Assembly (NCBI GenBank): GCA_021397835.1
Contig: JAJFZO010000866.1
Span: 379,501 to 443,500, forward strand
Length of the DNA: 64,000 bases
Direction of reading: 5' to 3'
Source of the DNA: Moringa oleifera
Lineage: Eukaryota > Streptophyta > Magnoliopsida > Brassicales > Moringaceae
Within the stretch, counting starts at the first letter, position 1. Each line of letters starts with the position of its first letter. The position numbers and the translations under genes were made by a program. Positions 29,101 through 39,652 of this stretch are shown one piece after another. The notes beneath the pieces are model-generated. The model was not told the DNA's origin, made no database searches, and saw only the letters and a list, made by a program, of their open reading frames with translations.

Positions 29101-29358
29101 AGGACACATGATTCAGACCACATATCTGCTTTTCCATCTTGAAAGCTTCTAAATTTACCCTGGAAAATTTTGCAAAAAGCAATGGTGTGTTGGGTGAGCA
29201 TAACACTGTTACTCCCTAGTGGCTAACATGAATTCTACTGACAGGTGAGCATGGTTAAGATTGTACCAGAGTTTCCTCGGACAGCCTCCAACAAGTTACT
29301 GAGAAGAGTCTTGAGAGACCAGGTGAAGCAAGACATGTCTGCTCGAAGTAGAATCTAG
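23158..29358 (+). CDS. AAE18: Peroxisomal acyl-activating enzyme 18 (acyl-CoA synthetase family)
   Basis: This is an AMP-forming acyl-activating enzyme of the AAE17/AAE18 clade. The Arabidopsis protein is peroxisomal and is linked to activation of 2,4-DB for beta-oxidation; its natural substrate is unsettled. Fourteen exons: 23158-23426, 24623-24752, 24845-25104, 25358-25559, 26079-26119, 26660-26788, 26964-27037, 27132-27352, 27538-27632, 27707-27923, 28051-28176, 28380-28478, 28757-28963, 29245-29358. They encode 727 residues with every phase closing. The AMP-binding signature is [13 protein letters not shown] at about 363-375; [23 protein letters not shown] and the catalytic-type Lys in [10 protein letters not shown] follow. 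The C-terminus ends SRI, a variant PTS1 peroxisomal signal. The start ATG is the first in frame downstream of an in-frame TTG. Confidence 0.94.
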
Positions 29359-29901
29359 TGGCAACATCGCTGTTAGTGGGTGCAGCAGAGCTACTCTCAC
29401 AGAAGGGAAGTCTCAAAATTCTCTGTTTCACCTTTTGGGTTTTGCAAGTAATTGAAATAAATGGAAAACAAAGACATTATATCCAACAACTAAGGGCACC
29501 ATCAAGAATATGAAGACAAATTGGAACAGTGCCTCCACTGAGCGCCCAAGACCATTTGAGAAAGAAGATCTGAGCCAAGAGGCTCAGAATTGGAATCCAA
29601 CTTCAAGCCTACTGTTAGTGTTAAAGCCCATATCTTTCAGGTCAGTCAAGCCCAAATCTAAAAGAGTCGTTTCAAGTTCAAACTGCTCATCTCTCATTGA
29701 CATTTCATCGAATACCTTATCTCCATTGGTTGATGCTATCAAAGTACACATAAATAATCCAATACATTCACATTACTAACCGTACTTTCATGCTATCTAT
29801 CCTCTGGCAGATTGGTAGTTTAATATACAAACTTGAAAAACATGAGCTCTTTATTTTTGTGATGATCCTATAAGACGGGAAAAGTTACAAGCTTTAATTC
29901 A
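29359..29901. other. Convergent 3' ends of AAE18 and the kelch F-box gene
   Basis: A 543-bp gap between two convergent stop codons. It should hold both 3'UTRs, possibly overlapping. The open frame at 29510-29779 shows no family features and I do not support it as a gene. Confidence 0.55.
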
Positions 29902-30942
29902 TTAGGTTTCCACGCAGCAGCCTGATTGAACAAACCCAGAAAACTCAGCAGGTACATCGATCTTCTGCAATTTAATATTTCGACATTCCCCGTCTTCCAC
30001 CATGTAAAACCCATGCGGCGCTCCCTGATACTCGGATCCGACTATCAGGACTCGACGACCACCCAGCGGTACTGCACAAGTCCCCACCCGAACCGCCGAG
30101 TCTAACTCTGCCCAGTTCACCCATCTCCCATCTTTCCTTAGCCCAACACACGATCTCGGACACCGACCCGATTCCCAAGTCCCCTCCACCTGCCACCATT
30201 CACCGGAGCCGAATCCATAAACCTCGGCGCTTCCCTCAAACATCCCTTGGTTGTCTGTTCGATACCCACTCAACACCCAAAACTCGTCTCCTATCACCAT
30301 CCCCTCGCACTCATCCCGCTCTTGACTCATCTGACGCAACTCGCTCCACTCATCCCGATCCAAATCATAAACCCATGCCGATCTCAACGCGTTCTTATTC
30401 TCGTCGTGCCCACCGGCCACGTACACTCGTCCCGAAGAGGCTCCGATCGCGAAGAACGATCGCTTCGACGGCATCTCCTTGCCTTGTCGCCAGTTTTGGA
30501 TCCGAAAGTCGTACACGAAAATATCCACAACCGGGTCATAACTGGCCGGGTCCCACCCGCCAACCACAACTAGCTTCCCTTCACAGCTTGCCAACTGACA
30601 AAACAAAGGCAACCCACTCGGGTACTGGGGTATAGGGTCAAGTAGGTCCCAGGTGCGATTCACTGGGTCAAACACGGTGATCGCATAACCAGGAGAGCTA
30701 CTCGATTTTCGCCCCTCAGATGTAACAGCTCCATCAACAGCTTGAACTAAGCAAGCAACCTTGCGGGTATAACCAAATTTCCTTCTGTAGTAATAGAATT
30801 CTTGGCTTCTGAGCAACTGCCGCCACCGGTGACAGACCCCGGAGGCAGTCCCGTAAGCCTTGCAAGGCAAGCGAGCCAAGCACTCCAACCCGAGTTCTTC
30901 GGGTAAACCCGGAACCAGCTCGGTGACCCTGGAACCGTCCAT
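29902..30942 (-). CDS. Kelch-repeat F-box protein (KMD/KFB type)
   Basis: This is a single-exon F-box protein of 346 residues, expected to act as the substrate receptor of an SCF ubiquitin ligase. The F-box lies at about residues 8-50 (ELVPGLPEELGLECLARLP...VCHRWRQLL), followed by kelch repeats with typical GG and Tyr/Trp signatures: LVVVGGWD, VYVAGGHD and WVYDLDRDEWSEL. Layout and the opening ELVPGLPEELGLECL match the family that includes Arabidopsis KMD1-4/KFB proteins, which degrade type-B response regulators and phenylalanine ammonia-lyase. Orthology to a particular member cannot be settled by eye. The start is the ATG at 30942; an in-frame TTG 30 bases upstream could only extend the frame. 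A TATA box lies at about 31034-31043. Confidence 0.88.
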   Translation of the reverse strand: MDGSRVTELVPGLPEELGLECLARLPCKAYGTASGVCHRWRQLLRSQEFYYYRRKFGYTRKVACLVQAVDGAVTSEGRKSSSSPGYAITVFDPVNRTWDLLDPIPQYPSGLPLFCQLASCEGKLVVVGGWDPASYDPVVDIFVYDFRIQNWRQGKEMPSKRSFFAIGASSGRVYVAGGHDENKNALRSAWVYDLDRDEWSELRQMSQERDECEGMVIGDEFWVLSGYRTDNQGMFEGSAEVYGFGSGEWWQVEGTWESGRCPRSCVGLRKDGRWVNWAELDSAVRVGTCAVPLGGRRVLIVGSEYQGAPHGFYMVEDGECRNIKLQKIDVPAEFSGFVQSGCCVET

Positions 30943-31033
30943 TTTTGCGGAGCTCACTGATTCTAGAAGCAATTCGTGCAGAAGTTAATGGAGTTCTACA
31001 TTTTCGGCCGACGGCCTATAAGGCCTTGCGGCC

Positions 31034-31218
31034 TTATTTATAAGGGACTTGGATAACAGAACCTTTAGGCGGGTCTCCCAGTGGCTGCCACGTGCTGATT
31101 ACGCTCCAAATGATGTGTTCGGACGATAACGAATTCCATGAGCTGCACAGTAACAAAGGGCGATATTTTGACTAATTAGAGGGGCACTACCAGGGCAAAT
31201 AGATATGAGACACGTGTC
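31034..31218 (-). promoter_or_regulatory. Promoter of the kelch F-box gene: TATA box, G-box and ABRE palindrome
   Basis: On the minus strand TTATAAATAA occupies 31034-31043, about 90 bp before the start codon. Upstream lie a CACGTG G-box at 31089-31094 and a ten-base perfect palindrome GACACGTGTC at 31209-31218, which contains an ABRE core on both strands; a further ACGTG occurs near 31263. These are binding motifs for bZIP and bHLH factors. Response to ABA or light is inferred only. Confidence 0.6.
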
Positions 31219-31629
31219 GTAGGTGAGGGGAATGTTACTGTCACCTGACGTTAATCAAGATTACGTGACTCTTTTATTGAATAAGAAACATCAAGTGGAC
31301 ACTGGACACGCTAGATAATTCGATAAACTGTGTCGTGACATGATTTCGACTTCACAATTATCTTCTGCCTTTTTTTCCTTTTTCTTTCTGTTTTTTTTTT
31401 TTTTTTGACTTAGAACACAATATGTGGATGTGGACTACTCTTCCGGATAAAATCTAGAAGCCACATCGCCCTCATCCTCGCTTGGTGCATCGCAATCCTC
31501 TCTTTTCCTGCATTCTTTTCTGCTCCGCAGTTTATTTTTCTTGAAGAGATCTAACCTTAACTACGTCCCTGTAGTTTATTTTCTTTAGCAGAGCAAATCT
31601 AAGCTTGTGATTTGGTGATGTGGGTGACA
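31219..31629. other. Gap between kelch F-box promoter and F6'H 3' end
   Basis: No gene is seen here. It includes a T-rich run near 31370-31406 and should contain the 3'UTR of the minus-strand dioxygenase gene. Confidence 0.5.
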
Positions 31630-32852
31630 TCATATCTTGGCAAAGTCCACTGTTTTCTTGCCGTCATGCGCCTTCTTGAAGAAACGCCTGACGTAATCCG
31701 AATAAATAACTGGCTTGTAGATGGGTTTCTCCCCACATGCAAGCACTTCAGGCAAAGGACAGATAATGTCGTACGGTCTTGGATTGACGAAGATGGGAAC
31801 AGAAATCCTGTTGCTGCTTCCATTGGCAGCCACACGGTGCTCTACGCTCTTGTATAGTCCATTGCTCATTATTTGCAGTGCATCACCGATGTTGATCACA
31901 AGGGAACCACTGATGGGTGGCACATGAATCCAGCTATCGCCATTGTTGCCTCTCACGTACAGCCCTCCGATGTGATCTTGAAGGAGGATGGTTAGTGTTG
32001 AGACATCAGAGTGACGGCCTACTCCTACGGATAGCTCAGGATTAGGGCAAATGGGGTAGTGGTTGAGGTTGATTCGCACTGAACCCATCAAGAGAGACTC
32101 TTTTGTTTCATTAAGTTCATTCACGTTCAGTCTCTTCATTAGCACTTGCAGTAGCCTTCTGATCAAAACTTGAGAGCTCTTCATGTATTCCAGCACTTGG
32201 TCCCTAATAAAACAAAACATCATTGGTCAATAACAGTGACGTTCTTGTGAAAAAAAATTCCTGAATATGTTCAGCCTACAGTGAACATTGTGTGTGTGTG
32301 TGTCTTATGTTTGCTATGGATAACTTTATGCAAGGCTCAGTTATGCTACTTGCAGACAGGAGGCCAGAATGCAGAAGTCTCATCATCAGAAATATAGAAG
32401 AGGCTAAGGAAGTCTTTCCACTCCAAGGCCTTCTCTGCTGCAGGGCTAAAGCTGGTGCCAAAACGCACATTGTTGGAAGGTGAAAGCTCTTTTGAATACT
32501 TCTTCTTCTCCTCCGCTGGCAACCCAAAGAACTGATGAGTTGCATTCTTGACATTTTCAAGCACTTCAATGGGCACCCCGTGGTGAACAACCAGAAAGAA
32601 ACCCCACTTCTCTGCTGCATCACATATTGATTCTGCCACATTGGAGTCATCCCAGTTTGACATATCAATAATGGGTATGGATTCTTGGGACATGATTTTG
32701 CTGGAGTCAATCCTCTCTTCTGGCGGTTGGATATATTGCTGAGGCAGGGTTTTTAGGCCGATCTTGGAAAGACCCGTCACTCCATTTCCTTCGTTCAGGA
32801 CAAAATTAGTGACATTTGAGTCAGTAATTGGTGCGGAAATGGAAGGAGCCAT
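31630..32852 (-). CDS. F6'H1: Feruloyl-CoA ortho-hydroxylase-like 2-oxoglutarate dioxygenase
   Basis: This Fe(II)/2-oxoglutarate-dependent dioxygenase closely resembles feruloyl-CoA 6'-hydroxylase, which makes the precursor of the coumarin scopoletin used in iron uptake and defence. Two exons, 32852-32350 and 32203-31630, give 358 residues (about 360 is usual). The N-terminal DIOX_N domain (about 60-165) contains [11 protein letters not shown] and [14 protein letters not shown]. The catalytic jelly roll has the iron ligands His232, Asp234 (GRHSDVS) and His290 (SVEHRV) and the 2-oxoglutarate-binding Arg300-x-Ser302 (NRISVP). The C-terminus [14 protein letters not shown] is typical of F6'H. The start is the first ATG in frame. 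A TATAAATGG motif (minus strand, about 32954-32962) lies about 100 bp upstream. Substrate preference (feruloyl- versus p-coumaroyl-CoA) cannot be told by eye. Confidence 0.9.
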
Positions 32853-34038
32853 TCGGATTGTTAGGAACTATGATTTGAGAGTGTGAAAATTGTTTGGAAG
32901 AGTCTAAGGGCTTGAAAAACAACGGGTGGTGCAGTTACATGCCACGCGTAGCCATTTATATCCAGAATTCATGACTCACCAGATCAGTTGGCCTTACCCA
33001 TGCCGTCTTAATTTTAGCTTCCGGGATAGCAGTCACATTTGCAGTCACACAAATCGAAAAGAAAAAAAAAGGAATACTGCCGTTAAAATAAAACAAATAG
33101 CTGACAGTGTATCATGCCTCACGTTGTAGGGTAGGTGGTCATGGATGCTTCGTAAGTTTTTCTTAAATTAGTTGTTTTTGGGCAATATGTTTAATGTTTG
33201 CCAGGTTTTTCTTAGTGCCTAACTACACGGTGCATTTGGTTTTGTACCAAAACTGCACCTAACTTTCAAATAAATACAAATTTTCAAGGCTTTTAGCCAA
33301 GATTTAGCTTAGGACATAGCACTGGTCCGTATGTGGTATGTGTTACTGTCAGACATTACTGCAAGAGTCATTAAGATTTTCAAGGTTTAGTCATTTAGCC
33401 AAGGTTTAGCTCAGGACCTCACTACTCTGTGTTTCAATTTGGTATTGCTACAGCACATGATCATCACAAGATAGTCATTAAGAAAAGCTCAACTTGCCCT
33501 AACTTGAATTGAACAATGCAGAGTGTGGTGCCATAAACCCTTACATCTCTGTTACCCATCTAAGGGATTTTGGATGTGTTACCCCTCGCTAGGAAGACTA
33601 CTTTGTACAATGACATCAGTCTCTATAAGAGCTTTGTAATCCATAAGCAGCTTCCAATGAACTGAGTAATCAATTTCTACTCGATGAGATTAAATGCATG
33701 GACTGTCAATTAATTGGATACAAGTGATATTCAGGCAATGCCTGGTTTGTGACTAAAGCATCAGCACGAAGCAAATAGAATGACTATACCAATCTGCATT
33801 GATGAATTTATATGTACATAAATTTCTACAGAAAGACCAACTCAGAGACACAATAGTTCTTACAATCATACTTCCAGTCCTTATCTGCCTGTTATTAATT
33901 TTGCAGAATGTAAAGTTGAACCTTTCAGTTCAGACTTGTTGCTAAAGAAGAATTGAGAAGATCTAACATAAGTTCTGTACTCTTTTGCCGACAAATTTCT
34001 CTAGTCCTAATGGTTTGGACTTAAGAAAGTATAATGTA
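32853..34038. other. F6'H promoter and PUT 3' flank
   Basis: No gene recognised over 1.2 kb. It includes the F6'H promoter with a TATA-like box near 32954, the diverged duplication at 33281-33430, and the 3' flank of the polyamine transporter. Confidence 0.5.
33281..33430 (+). repeat. Diverged local duplication
   Basis: Two related segments begin TTTTCAAGG at 33281 and 33377 and share TTTAGCCAAG(A/G)TTTAGCT and AGGAC, with an insertion in the second copy. The spacing is 96 bp. The region is non-coding with no obvious role. Confidence 0.55.
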
Positions 34039-35457
34039 CTATTGCTCCAGGAGTCCCTCCCAGGATGAATTCTCACCACCCAAATTTTCACCAGCATCAT
34101 TGAAGACAACCCACATCTTAGATCTGCAGAACTTCACTGTGAAGTACCAAGCAATGCTAAGAAATGTAAGCAGAGCACTCAACAAATATACAGGTCTACT
34201 AGCGACAGCCATTACGAATACCAAAAACCCAGATGGAATTATGCACATGACAACCAAACCAGGCAGCCCCACTGGCACTCTGTATGGCCTCTTCACTGCG
34301 GGCAACTTTCTCCTCAGCCAAAGGAAGGAAGCAAATTCTAACAACATTCCTAAACTGTACAGGAAATTAGCTGAAGAAATCAAGTCTATGAAGTTCAAGA
34401 AAGAAACTGTAAGTGTTATCAATGTTGAGGCTGCAATTCCCACCCAAGGAGTGTTAAACCACCTTGATCTTCTTCCAAATAATTGTGGCAAAAATCCTAA
34501 ATCAGCCATACCCAGAAGCTGGTATGCACAACTGCTTAATTGTGCTTCATAAAGTCCAACAATAGATAAAACTGAACCCATTTCAACAAAGATTTTTAGC
34601 CATTTACCAGCAATAATTTCGGCAATATCTGCAAAAGACCCATTCACCCAATCTTTTTGTTCTAGTGGTATAGCCCCAGTAGCAGATAAAAGGGGTACTA
34701 AGTAAGCCAAACAGGTGAGTAACCCAGCAGACAAGAGAGCTCTAGGATATGTCTTTTGAGGCTGCTCAACTTCACCAGCTAAAGTACTGGCGTTGTCCCA
34801 AAAATTCAGATTCCAGAAAAGGGTATTGAAGAACAATGCCCACTCCTTCTGCACTCCTTTCTGTCCTAAACTCATCCATCTTGCTGGATCTATCTTGGGA
34901 ATTGAAATCAAGCTCAATAACACTAACGGCGAAAGTGAAACAACACCCAAAATGACTGCAGTGTAACCGACTATCGCCAAACCTGTATAGTTCAAGAAGG
35001 ACAAAACAAAGGTTAAAGCCAATATTGCAACATGGCGGGGCAACCCGGAAGACAATATTGGTATAACCAACTTGAGGTAGTCTGTGCAGAGAACTGGATA
35101 TGAAGCCAAATTGATGACACCACTGAGGAACTTCCAGGAGCCCATGAGGGATCCCCAGAAAGGACCAAAGGCTTTGTGTGCCCAGATGACATAGCCACCA
35201 TTGCCGGGGAAGGCAGTGGCGAGCTCTGCAGTGATCAATGCCTCAGGGATACTCCACACAAAAGGGAAGATGAGGAAACCCAGAATGGCCAACAGAGGAC
35301 CCGCAGCGCCAACAGCAGCTTCCTCGCCGTATGCCCCGCCAGAGACCTCAAAGTAGATGAGGAAGATGAGAGGGAGGATGGACAGTTTCTTTGCATGTTT
35401 GGGAGGAGGAGTTTGCGGTTGTTCTGGGACTAGAAGGTGCTGGGAAGTGTCTCCCAT
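34039..35457 (-). CDS. Polyamine uptake transporter (PUT/LAT family), copy A
   Basis: This is an intronless amino acid-polyamine-organocation (APC) superfamily transporter of 472 residues, expected to carry polyamines by proton symport across the plasma membrane or an endomembrane; related Arabidopsis proteins also import paraquat. After a Pro-rich cytosolic N-terminus, TM1 begins [22 protein letters not shown], the broken-helix signature of this family. Other landmarks are [42 protein letters not shown] and [22 protein letters not shown]; about twelve hydrophobic segments are visible. The start is the ATG at 35457; the upstream in-frame TTG at 35547 adds 30 low-complexity residues and is rejected. 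It is a tandem neighbour of copy B in the same orientation. By position it matches PUT4 (about At3g13620). Confidence 0.9.
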   Translation of the reverse strand: MGDTSQHLLVPEQPQTPPPKHAKKLSILPLIFLIYFEVSGGAYGEEAAVGAAGPLLAILGFLIFPFVWSIPEALITAELATAFPGNGGYVIWAHKAFGPFWGSLMGSWKFLSGVINLASYPVLCTDYLKLVIPILSSGLPRHVAILALTFVLSFLNYTGLAIVGYTAVILGVVSLSPLVLLSLISIPKIDPARWMSLGQKGVQKEWALFFNTLFWNLNFWDNASTLAGEVEQPQKTYPRALLSAGLLTCLAYLVPLLSATGAIPLEQKDWVNGSFADIAEIIAGKWLKIFVEMGSVLSIVGLYEAQLSSCAYQLLGMADLGFLPQLFGRRSRWFNTPWVGIAASTLITLTVSFLNFIDLISSANFLYSLGMLLEFASFLWLRRKLPAVKRPYRVPVGLPGLVVMCIIPSGFLVFVMAVASRPVYLLSALLTFLSIAWYFTVKFCRSKMWVVFNDAGENLGGENSSWEGLLEQ

Positions 35458-36609
35458 GGTGGGTTTTGGGGTTTCCGGCTTGGGCTTGGAGGATTTATCT
35501 CTTCTTCCACGTGATTGCTTCGAAATATCTGGCCATTTGGATCCCAAATTGTGGGAGCCCTAATGTATGGATGGTGACTGGTGAGCCAATAATTGATCTG
35601 AGAAGCCCATACCAGGCAAGTTAGAGGAATAGCCATGTCATTAAACTTTCTCCAACTGTCCAAGACTGGTATATTCCACCATTACTTTTTACTTCTTCAA
35701 TAATGAAAAGATCTTCTCCCTTCAACGAAAAGACCAATTCACAAAATGAGATCTTTTACTCTCTTTTTTTCTTTTTCTTACACGCTTGTTGTTCTGAACT
35801 TCTCAAAATCTTTTGAGTACTTTTTAATGGACGCAAGAATCATGGCAACGTGTTATGCCCTCTTAAACATATATTTCTCAGTTGTACTTTAGCTTATCCA
35901 AGTATAGCAGAAAATAAGTATGAATCTTTCACTTGGAAGAAATGCCTTAGAGTACAAGCAAGTTTTTAATACTGTGATCCCAACATTATGCACAAGTTGT
36001 GATCCCTGCATTAAAAGCTTTGTCTTCAATCCACCCCTTTATCACAATCTTTATCAATTACCATGTCACAATTCTCCTGTATCAGTTACCAATCAATCAC
36101 GAAAAATTCAAGTGGGACTATATGTGATTTTGAATTGTCATATTGAGTCAGAGATAGTATCTCTAGATTCTTTGGTATCTCTGGGGGATTTTGTCAAATG
36201 TGTCCTTTTATCAAATCTGCGACTTCCTCTTACTTTCAACACAATTCATTCATCAAGTCTACCTAACAGTTGGTATCATTATTTTGTCTTATACAGCCAA
36301 GGTACCCCACAGCTTTCTTTTGACTTATGCCCTGCTTAATTGTTTTATATCTTCAACAAATGAAAAGATCAAATGCTTCCATTTCATTTCTACTCTCTAT
36401 TTGTCTGAAGTAACCCAAGAAACAGAAAACGTGAAAGTGGGTACTTAAATTAAAAATGAAAATGGAGATAAAGCTATTACATCGATATGCTCTACACAGA
36501 TATTCTTTTTCTATGCTAATCTTGGATCTTATTCCTAGCCAAAGTATGGCCTGTTGCCCATGGCAAACATTTGCATGTCCTTTCCTTGTACATGGAGAAA
36601 TCTTTATGG
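35458..36609 (-). other. Spacer between the tandem transporter genes
   Basis: About 1.15 kb holds the promoter of copy A and the 3' flank of copy B. No gene is recognised; open frames here are short and lack family features. Confidence 0.5.
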
Positions 36610-37998
36610 CTATTCTTGAGTTTCGGGATTGCTGAATTCGAACAGCTTCTTCTTCTTGCAAAATTTCATCAAGAAATACCATCCGATTGCACCGACAGTC
36701 ATCAATCCACTTACCAAATAAACAGTTTTTGTGCCAATAACCATTATGACTATCAGAAACCCAGATGGTATCAAACACATTAGTACCAATCCTGGTATCT
36801 TCATTGGTACCCTGTAAGGCCTCTTTAGTTCTGGTAACTTCCTTCTCAACCAAATAAATGAAGCAAATTCCAATAACATACCCAAACTGTACAAGAAATT
36901 TGCAGAGGAAATGATATCAGTAAAATCCATGTATGAAACTCCAATGGTGATCAAAGTTGAGACCAATATCCCCACCCATGGAGTGTTGAACCATTTGGAC
37001 CTAATTGCAAAGAACTTAGGCAAAGAGCCTAAGTCTGCCATACCCTCAAGTTGATATGCGCTACTGCTTAACTGAGCTTCAAATAACCCAATTGCTGATA
37101 ACACAGCACCCACTTCGATCCAATATTTCAGCCACCTCCCAGCTATCATTTCAGCAGCAATGGCATGGAACCCCGACTCCCACTCACTTTGATCCACAGA
37201 AACAGCACCAGTAACCGCAAAAAGTGGAATCAGATATGATATGCAAGTGAAAATCACGGCAAAGAATAAAGCCACAGGGAATGTTCTCTGGGGCTTAGCT
37301 ACTTCACCAGCAAGAGTGCTAACATTGTCCCAGAAATTCAAGTTCCAAAAGAGGGTATTGAAGAACAAGTTCCAATCTTTCTTTACGCCTTTTTGGCCCA
37401 AGCTAAGCCACCTGTGTGGGCGGATCTTGGGAAGAGCAATCAGGGACATGACAATAAAGGGAGCAAGTGAAACAACAGCGAGCAGAACAGCAGCATACCC
37501 TACTATAGCCAACCCCGTATAGTTGAGGAAAGATAAAAGCAAAGTCGAAACCAAGATAGCAAGCTTCCTAGGCCAACCTGAGTGCAAAACATGGATTATC
37601 TTCTTCAAGTAATCAATGCAGAGCACTGGAAAAGCAGCGATGTTAATGACACCACTCAGAAATTTCCAGGAGCCCATCATGGAGCCGCAAAAGGGGCCAA
37701 AAGCACGGTCCGCCCAGATAACGAATCCTCCATTCCCTGGAAAGGCAGTGGAGAGCTCCGCCGTGATCAGGGCTTCTGGGACGCTCCAGATGAAGGGAAA
37801 GATGAGAAAACCGAGGATCGCCAGGAGGGGGCCTGCAGCCTGGACTGCAGGCTCTTCACCATAAGGGCCACCGGCAACCTCAAAGTAGATGAGAAAAATG
37901 AGAGGGATTAAAGACAGTTTCTTTGGCGTGGTGGTGATGCTTTTTGTGGTGATAGGGAGTTGTTGAGGAAGATTTGATGATTCTTGTGGGGCTTGCAT
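36610..37998 (-). CDS. Polyamine uptake transporter (PUT/LAT family), copy B
   Basis: This is the second intronless PUT/LAT transporter, 462 residues, with the same fold and landmarks as copy [23 protein letters not shown] in TM1, [39 protein letters not shown] and [22 protein letters not shown]. The N-terminus before TM1 is shorter (about 26 residues) and Thr-rich, and the C-terminus is Lys-rich (FCKKKK) then acidic. The two copies agree over most of their length but differ in loops and termini, which points to an older tandem duplication rather than a recent one. Both frames are intact. Substrate range is not determinable from sequence. The start is the first ATG. Confidence 0.9.
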   Translation of the reverse strand: MQAPQESSNLPQQLPITTKSITTTPKKLSLIPLIFLIYFEVAGGPYGEEPAVQAAGPLLAILGFLIFPFIWSVPEALITAELSTAFPGNGGFVIWADRAFGPFCGSMMGSWKFLSGVINIAAFPVLCIDYLKKIIHVLHSGWPRKLAILVSTLLLSFLNYTGLAIVGYAAVLLAVVSLAPFIVMSLIALPKIRPHRWLSLGQKGVKKDWNLFFNTLFWNLNFWDNVSTLAGEVAKPQRTFPVALFFAVIFTCISYLIPLFAVTGAVSVDQSEWESGFHAIAAEMIAGRWLKYWIEVGAVLSAIGLFEAQLSSSAYQLEGMADLGSLPKFFAIRSKWFNTPWVGILVSTLITIGVSYMDFTDIISSANFLYSLGMLLEFASFIWLRRKLPELKRPYRVPMKIPGLVLMCLIPSGFLIVIMVIGTKTVYLVSGLMTVGAIGWYFLMKFCKKKKLFEFSNPETQE

Positions 37999-39461
37999 GG
38001 TGGGTTCTAGGATTTCCGGTTCGATGTCTGAGGTTTTGCAAGCACCACTCTGATTGCCCGAGAGAGAGACAGATGGGAGAGACCCAAGATTAACCGTGCT
38101 TGGCTTCTGGTTTCCGATGAAGCAAGTAAAACAGGGTAGACAATTAGGTCAAACAAGGAATTGAAGAAATTATAAAGGAGAGGGAGAGACAGAAACCGAC
38201 CAGTTAAACTGAGTGGTCAATTACCAAAGTCTCCTGCTAAGAAGCATTTTTCTTTTGGCGGGGTTCTATAACTATTGTGTGAACGAAGAAGCATAGTGGT
38301 AGGTGGCAGCCACCATTAACCATCTACAGATGATTTCCTGTCTGGTTAATAAGGACTATTAACCATCTAATTGGAAGACTATCTCTAATGACAGCTGTGG
38401 CAGTGTGAAGTCTGTCTGAAGAGGGCATGCATTGCAGATTCCGTGTATCTACTCAGATAATTTGCTGGTATTATTGGGCTCTTATTTTACTCTTAAGTTT
38501 TAAATAACTTTTATCCCTTACATTTATGTATGGAATCAATTAGCAATAATAGGTGGTGGTAGAAACTTTCTTAGTCATTGTATTCATTTACTTGAGTTTC
38601 AAATAACTCTAAGTTGTATCATTTGAAAATAACATGAAATCTTGGGATAAGATTCAGGTGCGTAAATTTGCATCAATATCCGCAAACTTCATCGGGCTTC
38701 TATTTACTTATAAAACAGAGCGCGAAACACAGAGTGTTTGCTCTCCTGGTTTCTAAATTGCAAATCCAGCCAACTAAATTAAATGTAAGACAAAGAAAAT
38801 GCAGATTGAGATGGAGGAGTAAAAAAGAAGGAACACTGTTCGTTGAGCCCCATCAGAACCCACAGGGGTTCATAGACAATTCTGATAAAGAACAGAGCAC
38901 CCACCAGTCACTTAAAATTTCATGTGAAGCATATGTTATATGCATTTCTTTTTCACTGTTGAACCATCGGCAAAACTAAAAAATGAAATTGAAAGTCACA
39001 TGGATGTGATATCATTTTTTATTGTTAGCTGCCATATTTGACCAGGGAATAAAAAGGACAAAAGATGATTTTTTTTTTCCCTCTATCAGTGGGTTGATTC
39101 CAAATTTATTGCCTTTTTATTTTACTTGAAGAAGCAGACGAAAGGGGTGGGAGGCTATAAAGCTCTGTTTTATTCCCCAGCCACATATAATTCAGTTCAG
39201 TAGTCATAAACAAACAGCTACATGCTCCATAAGAGGCCTTAATCATTTCACAAAAACAAAAGCTTCTACCAAGTTCTGCTCTTATGCCAATGGTGGCCTC
39301 GCCCCACTTAATCGGTGGAACAGACCAATATTATCTGAGCAAATGAAACCAAGATGAAAAAACTCAAATCTCTTTTAAGCGGGAAGGAAAATGGAGGTAG
39401 AAGAAGTTTTAGTACTTTCAACTCTGTCTGGGGACCCGAACCCGGATGCATTGGTTTATAC
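37999..39461. other. Transporter copy B promoter and PLAT gene upstream flank
   Basis: About 1.5 kb without a recognisable gene. The left end is the promoter and leader of transporter copy B. The open frame at 38668-38979 has no family features. Confidence 0.5.
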
Positions 39462-39513
39462 CTGTGTATATTATTATAAATATTACAAATAATATTTATA
39501 ATAATATACACAG
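39462..39513. repeat. Perfect 24-bp inverted repeat with 4-base loop
   Basis: The left arm 39462-39485 and right arm 39490-39513 are exact reverse complements separated by CAAA. The arms are AT-rich (CTGTGTATATTATTATAA... outward). As RNA this would be a 24-bp perfect stem; as DNA it could extrude as a cruciform. It lies about 140 bp upstream of the PLAT gene start, in the promoter or leader. It could be a remnant of a very short MITE, but no target-site duplication is evident. Confidence 0.9.
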
Positions 39514-39652
39514 AGGGAGAGAGAGGAAAAAATATCTGCTTTTCGGAAGTATCATATGCGGACACGGTATTCGCCATACGAGGTCTTCAACCTCTAGCTG
39601 GTGGAGACCCTAGCGTTCTCTCTCTTTAAAACTGCTGTTGCGGGTAGTGGCA

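Noticed and set aside
30943..30972. Ten-residue extension of the kelch F-box protein
   Set aside because: It opens with a TTG codon; the family N-terminus fits the ATG at 30942.
35458..35547. Longer N-terminus for polyamine transporter copy A
   Set aside because: The extra 30 residues begin with TTG, not ATG, and are low-complexity; the first ATG is at 35457.
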